Shown here one piece after another: positions 18,190 to 26,074 of a DNA stretch of 64,000 nucleotides (position 1 is its first letter; each line of letters opens with the position of its first letter). Source of the stretch: Curtobacterium sp. MCPF17_002 (GTDB taxonomy: Bacteria; Actinomycetota; Actinomycetes; Actinomycetales; Microbacteriaceae). The translations under genes were made by a program, and so were the position numbers. The stretch is from positions 1,860,001 through 1,924,000 of the forward strand of contig NZ_CP126251.1 of the NCBI RefSeq assembly GCF_003234115.2, given 5' to 3'. The notes under the pieces are model-generated. The model saw only the letters and a list, made by a program, of their open reading frames with translations, ran no database searches and was not told the origin of the DNA.

Positions 18190-19082
18190 CCGCAGTCGTC
18201 CCCGGTGCCGTGGGCACCGACACCGACACCCGCCTCGCCCCGGACGCCGTCGGGGCGCCCACCGTCCGCGCCGCTCGTCGCGGTGGGCGCGCGCTCCTCC
18301 GGCGCCCGACCTTCCTCGTCTCGGTCGCGATCCTGCTGTGGTGGGTCGCCCTCGCGGTCGGCTGGCACGCGTTCGGCCTGCAGCCGTTCGCGAAGACCGG
18401 CGGACTCCTCCAGGCACCGAGCGGTGCGCACTGGTTCGGCACCGACTCGCTCGGACGCGACGTGTTCGCCCGGGTCGCGGCCGGTGCGCGGCCGGCGCTC
18501 CTGATCGGTCCGTTCGGGGCCGCCCTCGCCACCGTGCTCGGCGGCACGCTCGGCCTGCTGGCCGGCTACCACCGCGGCTGGGTGGACACCGCGCTCATGC
18601 GGTTCTTCGACGTCCTCCTCGCCCTGCCGAGCCTCATCTTCCTGGTCGTCCTCGTCGGGGCCTTCGGGGTGTCGACGCCGGCGCTGATCCTCATCGTCGG
18701 GGTGCTGTTCGCGCCCGGCATCGCCCGCATCGTCCGTGCGGCGGTGCTCGTCGAGATGGGGAAGTCGTACGTGCAGGCGGCCCGGCTGCAGGGGGAGAGC
18801 GCGTTCCGGGCGATGCTGACCGAACTCCTGCCGAACGTGGTCGGGGTGTTCGTCATCCAGGCCGTCCTGAGCCTCGGTGCCGCGATCTTCATCACCGCGT
18901 CGCTCTCGTTCCTCGGACTCGGATCGCAACCACCGGCCGCCGACTGGGGCCTCGACATCAACGCGAACCGCGCGTACCTGCAGGCCGCCTGGTGGACCGT
19001 CGTGTTCCCCGGCGTGGCCGTCGCCTCGATCGTCGTCTCCGCGAACCTCATCGCGGACAACCTCAAGGAGGTCACCGGATGA
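18186..19082 (+). CDS. ABC transporter permease (DppC type)
   Basis: 298 residues. A polar N-terminal stretch is followed by the first helix, and the DppC hallmark HWFGTDSLGRDVFARV is present. The coupling loop lies around YVQAARLQGESAFRAML, and SFLGLGSQPPAADWG follows, matching the family's conserved periplasmic segment. It forms the membrane channel with the preceding DppB-type protein. Four-base overlaps at both ends place it in the same transcript. Confidence 0.9.
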   Translation: MTAVVPGAVGTDTDTRLAPDAVGAPTVRAARRGGRALLRRPTFLVSVAILLWWVALAVGWHAFGLQPFAKTGGLLQAPSGAHWFGTDSLGRDVFARVAAGARPALLIGPFGAALATVLGGTLGLLAGYHRGWVDTALMRFFDVLLALPSLIFLVVLVGAFGVSTPALILIVGVLFAPGIARIVRAAVLVEMGKSYVQAARLQGESAFRAMLTELLPNVVGVFVIQAVLSLGAAIFITASLSFLGLGSQPPAADWGLDINANRAYLQAAWWTVVFPGVAVASIVVSANLIADNLKEVTG

Positions 19083-20719
19083 CCGAGCCACTGGTCCGGG
19101 TCGAGGGGCTCACCGTCGCGTACCGCGGCGTACGCGTCGTCGACGACGTCTCGTTCACGATCGAACCCGGCGGCTCGTACGGCCTCGTCGGCGAGTCCGG
19201 CTCCGGCAAGAGCACGGTCGCCGGGACGCTGACGGCGTCGCTCGACCCGGATGCCACCGTCTCGGCGACGACGATCACGGTGGACGGGTCGGACGTCGTC
19301 GCGCTCCGCCGCGAGGGTCTCCGGCGCTTCCGGCGGGACGTCGTCGCGGTCGTGCACCAGGAACCCGGTCTCGCGCTCAACCCGACGATGACGGTGGGAC
19401 GGCAGGTCGCCGAGGTCCTCCGCGCCCGCGGTTCCGGACGCGCCGACGCCGAGGCCGCCACCGTGCAGGCGTTCACCCGGGTGGGGCTGCCGGCACCGGA
19501 GATCGTGGGCGTCCGGTACCCGCACGAGCTGTCCGGTGGGCAGCAGCAGCGCGTCGCCATCGCGATGGCGCTCGTCGCCCGACCCCGCCTGCTCGTCCTC
19601 GACGAACCGACCACGGGGCTCGACAGCACGGTCGAGGCGGGGATCATGGCGCTCATCGACGAGCTCCGGACCGAGCTCGGGTTCGCCACCCTCCTCATCA
19701 GCCACAACCTGCCGCTCGTCGCGGCGCACTGCGACCGCGTCGGTGTCCTCCGGCGGGGTGTCCTCGTCGAGGAGGGCTCCGCGACCCGGGTGCTCCTCGC
19801 TCCGAGCGATCCGTACACGGTGCAGCTCGTCGAGGCGCTTCCGGACATCACCGCCGGCAAGCCGGCTGCCCGGCCAGCCGCTGACGAACCGGCCGCTGAC
19901 GAACCCGCCGCTGACGAACCCGCCGCACAGCGAGCCCCGGACGTCCTCGTCACGGTGCGTGGCCTGCGCAAGGAGTACGAGGGTCAGGCAGCCCTGGACG
20001 GCGTCGACCTCGACCTGCACCGCGGCGAGGTCCTCGGCGTCGTCGGCGAGTCCGGGTCCGGGAAGACGACGTTCGGCCGCGCGCTCGCAGGGCTCGTCGG
20101 GTACGACGGCTCGATCGACCTGGCCGGCGACGGCGACGGCCACGGCGACCACGGCGACCGGGTCGGCCGCAACCCGCGGCGGACCCCGCCGGTCCAGGTG
20201 GTCTTCCAGAACGCGGACGCCTCCCTCAACCCGCGCCGCACGGTCCGGCAGGTGCTCGGCCGCGCGATCCGCCTGCTCCACGGTGAGGGCTCCGCCGAGG
20301 AGCTCGCAGCGCGGGTCGGGCTGGCCGCCGACGTCCTCGACCGCCGGCCCGCGCAGCTCTCCGGCGGGCAGAAGCAACGCGTCGCCATCGCGCGGGCCTT
20401 CGCGGGACCGGTCCCGCTCGTGGTGTGCGACGAGCCGACGTCCGCGCTCGACGTGTCGGTCCAGGCGCGGATCCTCGACCTCGTGCTCGACCTGCAGCGC
20501 ACCACCGGCACGACGTGCGTGTTCATCTCCCACGACCTGGCGGTGGTCCGCCGGGTGGCCGACCGGATCGCGGTGTTCGAGGCCGGCCGCATCGTGGACC
20601 TCGCCCCTGCCGAGCGGGTCTTCGACGACGGGACCCACCCGCGCACGCGGGCACTCGTCGAGGCGGCGTTCGACCTGCGACGACGTGCCGGGCTGACGGG
20701 GCGGCTCTCGACGGCGTGA
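19079..20719 (+). CDS. Fused duplicated ABC ATPase (DppD-DppF type)
   Basis: 546 residues comprising two complete ATPase domains. Domain 1 has Walker A GESGSGKST (about 38-46), a Q-loop, signature LSGGQQQRVAIA and Walker B LLVLDEPTTGLD. Domain 2, from about residue 298, has GESGSGKTTFGR, LSGGQKQRVAIA and VVCDEPTSALD, each with the final switch His (LISHNL, FISHDL). The linker contains three copies of an AADEP repeat. Fusion of the two ATPases common to Dpp systems makes one polypeptide power both halves of the channel. A 48-bp hairpin begins two bases after the stop. Confidence 0.92.
   Translation: MTEPLVRVEGLTVAYRGVRVVDDVSFTIEPGGSYGLVGESGSGKSTVAGTLTASLDPDATVSATTITVDGSDVVALRREGLRRFRRDVVAVVHQEPGLALNPTMTVGRQVAEVLRARGSGRADAEAATVQAFTRVGLPAPEIVGVRYPHELSGGQQQRVAIAMALVARPRLLVLDEPTTGLDSTVEAGIMALIDELRTELGFATLLISHNLPLVAAHCDRVGVLRRGVLVEEGSATRVLLAPSDPYTVQLVEALPDITAGKPAARPAADEPAADEPAADEPAAQRAPDVLVTVRGLRKEYEGQAALDGVDLDLHRGEVLGVVGESGSGKTTFGRALAGLVGYDGSIDLAGDGDGHGDHGDRVGRNPRRTPPVQVVFQNADASLNPRRTVRQVLGRAIRLLHGEGSAEELAARVGLAADVLDRRPAQLSGGQKQRVAIARAFAGPVPLVVCDEPTSALDVSVQARILDLVLDLQRTTGTTCVFISHDLAVVRRVADRIAVFEAGRIVDLAPAERVFDDGTHPRTRALVEAAFDLRRRAGLTGRLSTA
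19878..19922. repeat. Three 15-bp tandem repeats in the ABC ATPase linker
   Basis: The unit CCGCTGACGAACCC, with one variant base, occurs three times in frame and encodes AADEP units in the inter-domain linker. Copy number could change by slippage without breaking the frame. Confidence 0.6.
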
Positions 20720-20720
20720 C

Positions 20721-20768
20721 GACGGCCTGGAGGCGCGTGGCGGTGCCGCCACGCGCCTCCAGGCCGTC
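20721..20768. terminator. 23-bp-stem hairpin between convergent genes
   Basis: Arms of 23 bases, beginning GACGGCCTGGAGGCGCG, are perfect reverse complements around a two-base centre. The element sits directly after the ABC ATPase stop and 35 bases before the stop of the convergent MurA-like gene, an ideal place for a bidirectional terminator. There is no T-tract. The arm core is shared with the palindromes at 10841, 41178 and 41472. Confidence 0.75.
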
Positions 20769-20803
20769 AGGGACGCACCCCGCGGATCGCGGGGAGGGGC
20801 GAC

Positions 20804-22372
20804 TCAGTCGTGGAAGGTCTCGATGGACGCGCCGAGCGAGTTGAGACGCTCCTGCAGCTGCTCGTAGCCGCGGGCGATGATGCCCACGTTGCGGAGGACG
20901 CTCTCGCCCTTCGCCGCGAGCATCGCGAGCAGGATGACGACCGCGGGACGGAGCGCCGGCGGGCAGCTGACCTCGGCACCGGAGAAGTGCGTCGGGCCGG
21001 TCACGTCGAGACGGTGCGGGTCGCGCAGGGTCACGCTCGCGCCGAGCCGGGTGAGGTCGAGCAGGTGGATCGCGCGGCCCTCGTACACCCAGTCGTGGAC
21101 GAGCGTGGTGCCCTCGGCCATCGCGGCGATGACGACGAAGAACGGCAGGTTGTCGATGTTGAGGCCCGGGAACGGCATCGCGTGGATCTTGTCGATCGGC
21201 GCGTGCAGCTCGGACGGGTGCACCGTGATGTCGACCAGCCGGGTACGGCCGTTCGCGGCGGCGTACTCGTCGGAGACGTCGAACCGCAGGCCCATCTCGG
21301 CGAGGGTGGCGAGCTCGATCTCGAGGAACTCGATCGGCGCGCGGGTCACCGTGAGGGTCGAGGCGGTGACGATGCCGGCGGTGAGGAGGCTCATCGCCTC
21401 GACCGGGTCCTCGCTCGGCCAGTAGTCCACGACCTCGTCGATGCGGCTCTTGCCGGTGATGCGGAGCGTGGTCGTGCCGATGCCCTCGATCTCCACCCCG
21501 AGCAGCTCGAGGAAGAAGCAGAGGTCCTGCACCATGTAGTTGGGGCTGGCGTTCCGGATCACGGTCTCGCCGTCGCGGGCGGCCGCGGCGAGGATCGCGT
21601 TCTCGGTGACGGTGTCGCCGCGCTCGGTGAGGACGACGGACTTCGTCGGGACGGCGGTGTTCGCCACGCCGACCTCGTACCAGCCGGAGGTCGCCTCGAC
21701 GTCGACGCCGAAGGGGCGGAGCGCGATGAGGTGCGGTTCGACCGTGCGGGTGCCGAGGTCGCAGCCGCCGGCGTAGGGCAGGCGGAAGGACTCGTACCGG
21801 CCGCTGAGCGGGCCGAGGAACATGAGGACGCTGCGGGTGCGGCGGGCGGCGTCGGCGTCGATCGCGTCGAGGCGGAGGTCGGACGGGGCGACGATCTCGA
21901 GGGTCTCGCCGTCGGCGGACCAGGTGACGGTCGCGCCCAGGCTGCGGAGCACGTCGATGATGCGGTCGACCTCGACGATGCGCGCGACCCGGTGCAGCCG
22001 GGTGACGCCGCGGTTGAGCAGTGAGGCGCAGAGGAGCGCCACGGCGGCGTTCTTGCTCGAGTTCACGGCGATCGAGCCGCTGAGCTTCCGGCCGCCCTGC
22101 ACGCGGAGGTGTGCGCGCTGGGGAGCGCCGCCGATCGAGACGATCTGCTGGTCGAGGGCGTCGCTGATGCGGGTGAGCATCTCGAGGGACAGGTTCTGCC
22201 CGCCCTGCTCGATGCGGTTGATCGCGCTCTGGCTGGTGCCGACGCGTTCGGCGAGCTGCGCCTGCGTCATGCTGCGGCCCTTGCGGGCCCCACGGATGAG
22301 GGCGCCGACCTCGCGGAGGGGTGCCGGCGTGGCGGTGGTGGCCGGCGTTTCGACGGTGGTGGTGTCGGACAT
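20804..22372 (-). CDS. HTH domain fused to a MurA-like enolpyruvyl transferase
   Basis: 522 residues. Residues 21-75 form an XRE-type helix-turn-helix (SMTQAQLAERVGTSQSAINR). From about residue 88 onward the protein is a UDP-GlcNAc 1-carboxyvinyltransferase homologue: SSKNAAVALL retains the Lys of E. coli MurA K22, and GGCDLGTRTVEPH retains the C115 equivalent (Cys204). The D305 equivalent lies in NIDNLP, and ARGYEQL retains R397. The position equivalent to D369 is Ala (PALRPAVV), so catalysis may be altered. No ribosome binding site precedes the ATG and a TTAGCGT element lies about seven bases upstream, compatible with a leaderless transcript. It may be a second MurA or a regulator that senses a cell-wall precursor. 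Confidence 0.85.
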   Translation of the reverse strand: MSDTTTVETPATTATPAPLREVGALIRGARKGRSMTQAQLAERVGTSQSAINRIEQGGQNLSLEMLTRISDALDQQIVSIGGAPQRAHLRVQGGRKLSGSIAVNSSKNAAVALLCASLLNRGVTRLHRVARIVEVDRIIDVLRSLGATVTWSADGETLEIVAPSDLRLDAIDADAARRTRSVLMFLGPLSGRYESFRLPYAGGCDLGTRTVEPHLIALRPFGVDVEATSGWYEVGVANTAVPTKSVVLTERGDTVTENAILAAAARDGETVIRNASPNYMVQDLCFFLELLGVEIEGIGTTTLRITGKSRIDEVVDYWPSEDPVEAMSLLTAGIVTASTLTVTRAPIEFLEIELATLAEMGLRFDVSDEYAAANGRTRLVDITVHPSELHAPIDKIHAMPFPGLNIDNLPFFVVIAAMAEGTTLVHDWVYEGRAIHLLDLTRLGASVTLRDPHRLDVTGPTHFSGAEVSCPPALRPAVVILLAMLAAKGESVLRNVGIIARGYEQLQERLNSLGASIETFHD

Positions 22373-22405
22373 GGCGTCACGCTAACACGGTCGTGAGATA
22401 AAGCA

Positions 22406-22421
22406 GGGGTGTTGACACCCC
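22406..22421. promoter_or_regulatory. Inverted repeat upstream of the HTH-MurA gene (possible operator)
   Basis: GGGGTGT and ACACCCC flank a two-base centre (TG), 34 bases before the ATG on the minus strand. A dyad of this size so close to the likely promoter is a reasonable binding site for the HTH domain of the protein itself. Autoregulation is inference. Confidence 0.35.
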
Positions 22422-22493
22422 GATTCACGTGTTCTTCAGGCTGGTGACGTCGTATCTGAGAATTCGGGGGACGCCACGGCCATCACGCTCGTG

Positions 22494-23394
22494 TCAGGAC
22501 GGCGCCAGCGTGCCGCGCACGATCGAGTCGCCGGAGTGCGTCGGGTCGCCGTCGTCCGCCTCCGCCGACACGTCGACCACCGGGAACTCCGAGGTGTCCA
22601 TCGCCGCCGGGACGGTGAAGCGACCACGATCGCCGTCGAGGAAGCCGACGCTCACCAGGCCCTTGAGGTCCGAGCGCATCATCCAGACCTCGCGGAGGCC
22701 ACCGGCGGGCTCGTCGTCGGCGCTGGCCCCGGCGTCAGCGTCGGGGTCGGCGCCGGCGTCGGCGTCGTCGCTCGCGCCGCGGAGGTCGACGACGAGGGTC
22801 AGTCTGCCGTCACGGTCGCGTTCGAGTTCGGCGGTGCCGCGCGATCCCTTCCACGCGGGCAGGGGGTCGAGGGCGGCGCTCGCGAGGACCGTCTCGGAAG
22901 CGCCGCGGGGGAGTCCGGGCACCACCCCCGTCACCACCCCGATGCCGGCCAGGACGGCGAGGACGCCGACGCCCGACAGGACGAGGGCGGCGACGGCGGT
23001 CGGCGGTGTGCGAGTCGGTGCGCCCCGGTGCCGGTGTCGGCCCCGGTGTCGTCGCGGGTGTGGGCGCGGGTCCTGGCTCCTGCGTCGGTTCCAGCGGTGA
23101 CCTCGGCGTCGACGTCGACGTCGGCGTCGACGTCGGCGTCGACGGCGACGGCGACGGCGGCGTCGTCGCGCCTTCGGCGTCGGCGATCTCGGCGGCGATC
23201 CGGTCCCAGACCCGCTCCGGCGGCGCGGTCAGACCGATGTCCGCCGTGGACCGGGTGACCGCGGCGACGCGCTGCAACGCCGCGACCTCGTCACGGCAGC
23301 GCTGGCAGGACGCCAGGTGCGCGGCGACCTCGTTGTCCGCCACTTCGTCGGAGACCGCGAGCATCGCCAGGGTCTCGTCGTCGACGTGCTTCAT
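22494..23394 (-). pseudogene. RskA-like anti-sigma factor, apparently frameshifted
   Basis: The first frame (from ATG at 23394) encodes a zinc-binding anti-sigma domain with the HxxxCxxC pattern (AAHLASCQRCRDE), then a Pro/Thr/Ser linker. In that frame the sequence turns into Arg-rich nonsense and stops at 22810. In the +1 frame from about 23020 downstream there is a membrane helix (AVAALVLSGVGVLAVLAG) and a complete RskA-type domain ending with HSGDSIVRGTL. The two parts clearly belong to one gene of about 300 codons, and a one-base indel between about 22990 and 23040 separates them. The result would be a soluble, truncated anti-sigma factor unless the indel is a sequencing error. The start overlaps the sigma gene's stop. 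Confidence 0.75.
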
Positions 23395-23936
23395 TCGATC
23401 ACCTCCAGACGTGTTCGGAGCCGAGCCAGACTTCGGTGGATGTGGCTCTTCACCGTCCCCAGGGGCAGGTCGAGCCGTTCGGCGATCTCACGATGGCTGA
23501 GGTCGTCGTAGAACGCCAGTCGCATGACGCGCCGCGGGACCTCGCCGAGCCGGTCGAGTTCGCCGGCGACGAGTGCACGCTCGGCCAGGTCGAAGGCCGG
23601 TTCCGGGGCGGCGGTGGTCTCCTCGACGACGTCCGGGTCGGCGGCGCTCGCGTGTCGACGCCGATCGGTGAGGGCGTCGGCGATGCAGTTCCGGGTGATC
23701 CCGACGAGCCAGGCGCCGAGGGGAGCGCGGGTCGGGTCGTACGACGCGCTCCGCTGCCAGGCCTTCACGAAGACCTGCTGGGTGACGTCCTCGGCCGCGC
23801 TCGGGTCGGACAGGGCCCGGAGGGCGAGCGAGTAGACCAGCGACGACCACCGGTCGTAGACCGCTCGCAGGGCGTGCTCGCTCCCGGCGCTGAACGCGTC
23901 GGAGAGTTCGCCGTCGTCCGGGAGGGTGGTCGTCAC
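23391..23936 (-). CDS. ECF-family RNA polymerase sigma factor (SigK-like)
   Basis: 181 residues. Region 2 carries the core-binding and -10 recognition helices (DRWSSLVYSLALRAL, AAEDVTQQVFVKAW). Region 4 is a helix-turn-helix (LSHREIAERLDLPLGTVKSHIHRSL, in two parts) for -35 recognition. The GTG at 23936 is preferred because AGGA lies six bases before it and the reading begins close to region 2. An ATG at 24008 in the same frame would add 24 low-complexity residues. The downstream gene, overlapping by four bases, is its cognate RskA-type anti-sigma factor. Confidence 0.88.
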   Translation of the reverse strand: MTTTLPDDGELSDAFSAGSEHALRAVYDRWSSLVYSLALRALSDPSAAEDVTQQVFVKAWQRSASYDPTRAPLGAWLVGITRNCIADALTDRRRHASAADPDVVEETTAAPEPAFDLAERALVAGELDRLGEVPRRVMRLAFYDDLSHREIAERLDLPLGTVKSHIHRSLARLRTRLEVIE

Positions 23937-24023
23937 GTCGTCCTGTCGCTGCTGCGGTCCTCGTCGACCACGTCCTGATCGTACGGCCCGGTCCGGCATC
24001 TCGCCCATGGTCGTCCCGGTGTC

Positions 24024-24662
24024 CTACGCCGGGTCCGCGGTGATCACGAGGTTGCTCTCGTAGTGGTGGGTGGTGGTGTCGAACGCGCCGCCGCAGGTGA
24101 CGAGGACCAGCTGCCGCGGCCCGTCGACGCGGAAGACGGAGCCCCACGGCAGTCCCTGCTTCTCCAGCATGTCGACGGAAGCGATCCGCCACCGGGTCTC
24201 GGCACCGGCGGCGTCGGTGACGGAGACGGTCGTGCCGGCGGGGACGTCCCGAAGGTGGGCGAACGGTCCGACGCCGTAGCCGACCGCGTCCACGTGCGCC
24301 GCGATGACCACGGCGCCCTCGGAGGAGGACGGCGCCGCGCCGAACCGGTACCACCCGGCGACGCTGGGATCGGGCGGCAGGGCCATCGCTCCCTGGTCGT
24401 CGACGCCCTCGGGCCGGACGGTCGCGGTGACGCCGGCCCAGTCGACGTCGATCCTGGTCGGCGCCACGGCCTGCCGGACCGGAGGGAGCGTCGCCGCGGA
24501 CTGCGGGACCGCGGCCGAGAACGCCGACGGCACCGGCGTGGGCGTCGCCGTCGGGGCGGATGAAGGGTGCCCGCCGGGGGTGGGAGCCTCGGCCGGCGAG
24601 CACCCGGTCATGACGGTGAGGGCCGCCGCGGCGACGACGAGCGTCGTCGCGGCGGACCGCAC
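24024..24662 (-). CDS. Class F sortase, lipoprotein-like N-terminus
   Basis: 212 residues. The N-terminus has a hydrophobic signal ending in TVMTGC, a plausible lipidation site, then a Pro/Thr/Ser-rich linker. The catalytic domain shows a His in VIAAHVDAV, the Cys in LVLVTCGG and a C-terminal strand YESNLVI, matching class E/F sortases. Such transpeptidases attach or process surface proteins. The GTG start at 24662 has no convincing ribosome site; translation may depend on coupling to the DUF4397 gene, which ends 14 bases upstream. The adjacent sigma and anti-sigma genes suggest envelope-stress control. Confidence 0.75.
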   Translation of the reverse strand: MRSAATTLVVAAAALTVMTGCSPAEAPTPGGHPSSAPTATPTPVPSAFSAAVPQSAATLPPVRQAVAPTRIDVDWAGVTATVRPEGVDDQGAMALPPDPSVAGWYRFGAAPSSSEGAVVIAAHVDAVGYGVGPFAHLRDVPAGTTVSVTDAAGAETRWRIASVDMLEKQGLPWGSVFRVDGPRQLVLVTCGGAFDTTTHHYESNLVITADPA

Positions 24663-24676
24663 GGTACGGAGGGTGT

Positions 24677-25534
24677 TCAGCGTCCCGAGTCCGGTCGCTT
24701 CGTGGCCACGGCCAGGTGGCGACGACGGAGCACGACGGCACCGATGGCCACCGCGGCCGCGATCGCAGCGGCACCACCCACGAGCGGTGCGACGTCCGGG
24801 GCGTTGGTGGCGACCAGGCCGGCGTTGCCGGCGGGGACACCGTTCGGCGTGCCGCCGAGGTCGGCGATCGTCTGCGTCGCGAGCGCCAGGTTCTTGTCGT
24901 CCAGGCTGCCCCAGGCGTACACGATCGTGTCCGAACCCGCCGTCACCGCGACGTCGGCCGGGCCGATCACCGGGTCGGTCGTCCCGGTCGCGGCGACGGA
25001 CGCCGAGACGGTGCCGGCCGGCAGCTCGAGCGCCTGCTCGTCCGGGTTGGCGAGGTTCGAGACGACGGCCTTGCCGCCCGCCAGGACGTCCACGGCCGGT
25101 GCTGCCGCGACGTGCCGGACGATGAGCCGTCCCTGCCCGGCCGCGACCGCGGAGGTGTCGTTCGTGAAGAGCGTCGCCGTGGGGGAGCCGTCCGTCTTGT
25201 CGTGGGCGACCGCGGTGGAGTTCGAGCCGGCGGCGAGGGTGACGTCGACCGGCCCGATGATCGGCTTGGACGCGTCGGCGGCGTCCGAAGCGGTGATCGC
25301 GATCTGGTGCGCGCCGGCGGGGACCATCATCGGTCCGGCGAGGGTGCCCGGCTTGAAGTCGTCCAGCGCGCGCTTGCCGTCGAGGTAGACGTCGACGGTG
25401 ACGGCCGGCACGGCGTGGAGGACGGAGAGCGTGGCGTCGCCGGTGGCTGCGGTCGCCGCGGTCGCGGGCATGACGGCAGCGGCGGCGGCGAGCAGGACAC
25501 CGGCGCTCAGGCCGGTGGCGAGTGTCTTGCGCAT
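24677..25534 (-). CDS. DUF4397 surface protein with C-terminal membrane anchor
   Basis: 285 residues. A Sec signal peptide (MRKTLATGLSAGVLLAAAAA) precedes two DUF4397-like repeats, each carrying a pattern like VLHAVPAVTVDVYLDG or IVRHVAAAPAVDVLAGG. A single membrane helix and a basic tail (VLRRRHLAVATKRP) close the protein. No LPxTG is present; GLVATNAP before the helix is at best a degenerate LAxTG sorting signal for the adjacent sortase. AAGGAG lies six bases before the ATG. It heads the sortase-sigma-anti-sigma operon. Confidence 0.8.
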   Translation of the reverse strand: MRKTLATGLSAGVLLAAAAAVMPATAATAATGDATLSVLHAVPAVTVDVYLDGKRALDDFKPGTLAGPMMVPAGAHQIAITASDAADASKPIIGPVDVTLAAGSNSTAVAHDKTDGSPTATLFTNDTSAVAAGQGRLIVRHVAAAPAVDVLAGGKAVVSNLANPDEQALELPAGTVSASVAATGTTDPVIGPADVAVTAGSDTIVYAWGSLDDKNLALATQTIADLGGTPNGVPAGNAGLVATNAPDVAPLVGGAAAIAAAVAIGAVVLRRRHLAVATKRPDSGR

Positions 25535-25669
25535 GGAGGTCTCCTTCGGGCACGTCCGGGCCGGTGCGGACGACGTCATCGTCGACGTCGTACTCCCACT
25601 ACCGGCCGGGACCCCCGATCGGATGCACCACCGGCCGACGAGTTCGTCCCCCGTGTTGCCGACACGGGC

Positions 25670-25697
25670 TAACGCGCCGACGGTGGCCGCCGATAGA
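25670..25697 (+). promoter_or_regulatory. Sigma-28-like flagellar promoter before flbD
   Basis: TAACG, 14 bases, then GCCGATAGA. This closely follows the FliA/sigma-28 consensus (TAAAG, about 14-15 bases, GCCGATAA). It lies about 78 bases upstream of the flbD start. A second CCGATAGAC element occurs before fliM and nowhere else I could find in the window. Confidence 0.55.
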
Positions 25698-25774
25698 CCT
25701 CCGTGCAGGCCCACGGACGGGCCCGCATCCCGCCCCACGGACGGCGGCGGGACGATCGAGAACCAGGACGGGCC

Positions 25775-26074
25775 ATGATCGTCGTCACACGACTCAACGG
25801 CAGCGGATTCGCTGTCAACCCCGACCTCGTGGAGCGCATCCAGGAGACGCCGGACACGACGCTCATCATGGTCGACGGCGCGAAGTACATCGTGCGCGAG
25901 TCCATGGCCGAGGTCATCGACCGGATCGCCGCGTACCGCGCCCGGATCGTCACCATGGCGTACGGCACGGAAGCGCGGAACGCCACCGGCCCGCAGCCGA
26001 CGCTCGCGGCCGTGGCCCCGATCCACGGCGCCGGGACCGACCGCGCACCTCGCACGCAGGACGGGGGCCGCTGA
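25775..26074 (+). CDS. FlbD/SwrD-like flagellar protein
   Basis: 99 residues. The first 65 follow the FlbD/SwrD pattern: MIVVTRLNGSGFAVNPDLVERI, then TPDTTLIMVDGAKYIVRES and a helix DRIAAYRARI. The remaining 35 residues are a variable tail. SwrD in Bacillus raises flagellar motor torque, and these genes commonly precede motA and motB, as here. AGGACGG precedes the ATG. The stop overlaps the motA start (TGATG). Confidence 0.8.
   Translation: MIVVTRLNGSGFAVNPDLVERIQETPDTTLIMVDGAKYIVRESMAEVIDRIAAYRARIVTMAYGTEARNATGPQPTLAAVAPIHGAGTDRAPRTQDGGR

Noticed and set aside
23937-24008. ATG at 24008 as start of the ECF sigma factor
   Set aside because: It adds 24 low-complexity residues. The GTG at 23936 has a better-placed AGGA, although the longer form cannot be excluded.
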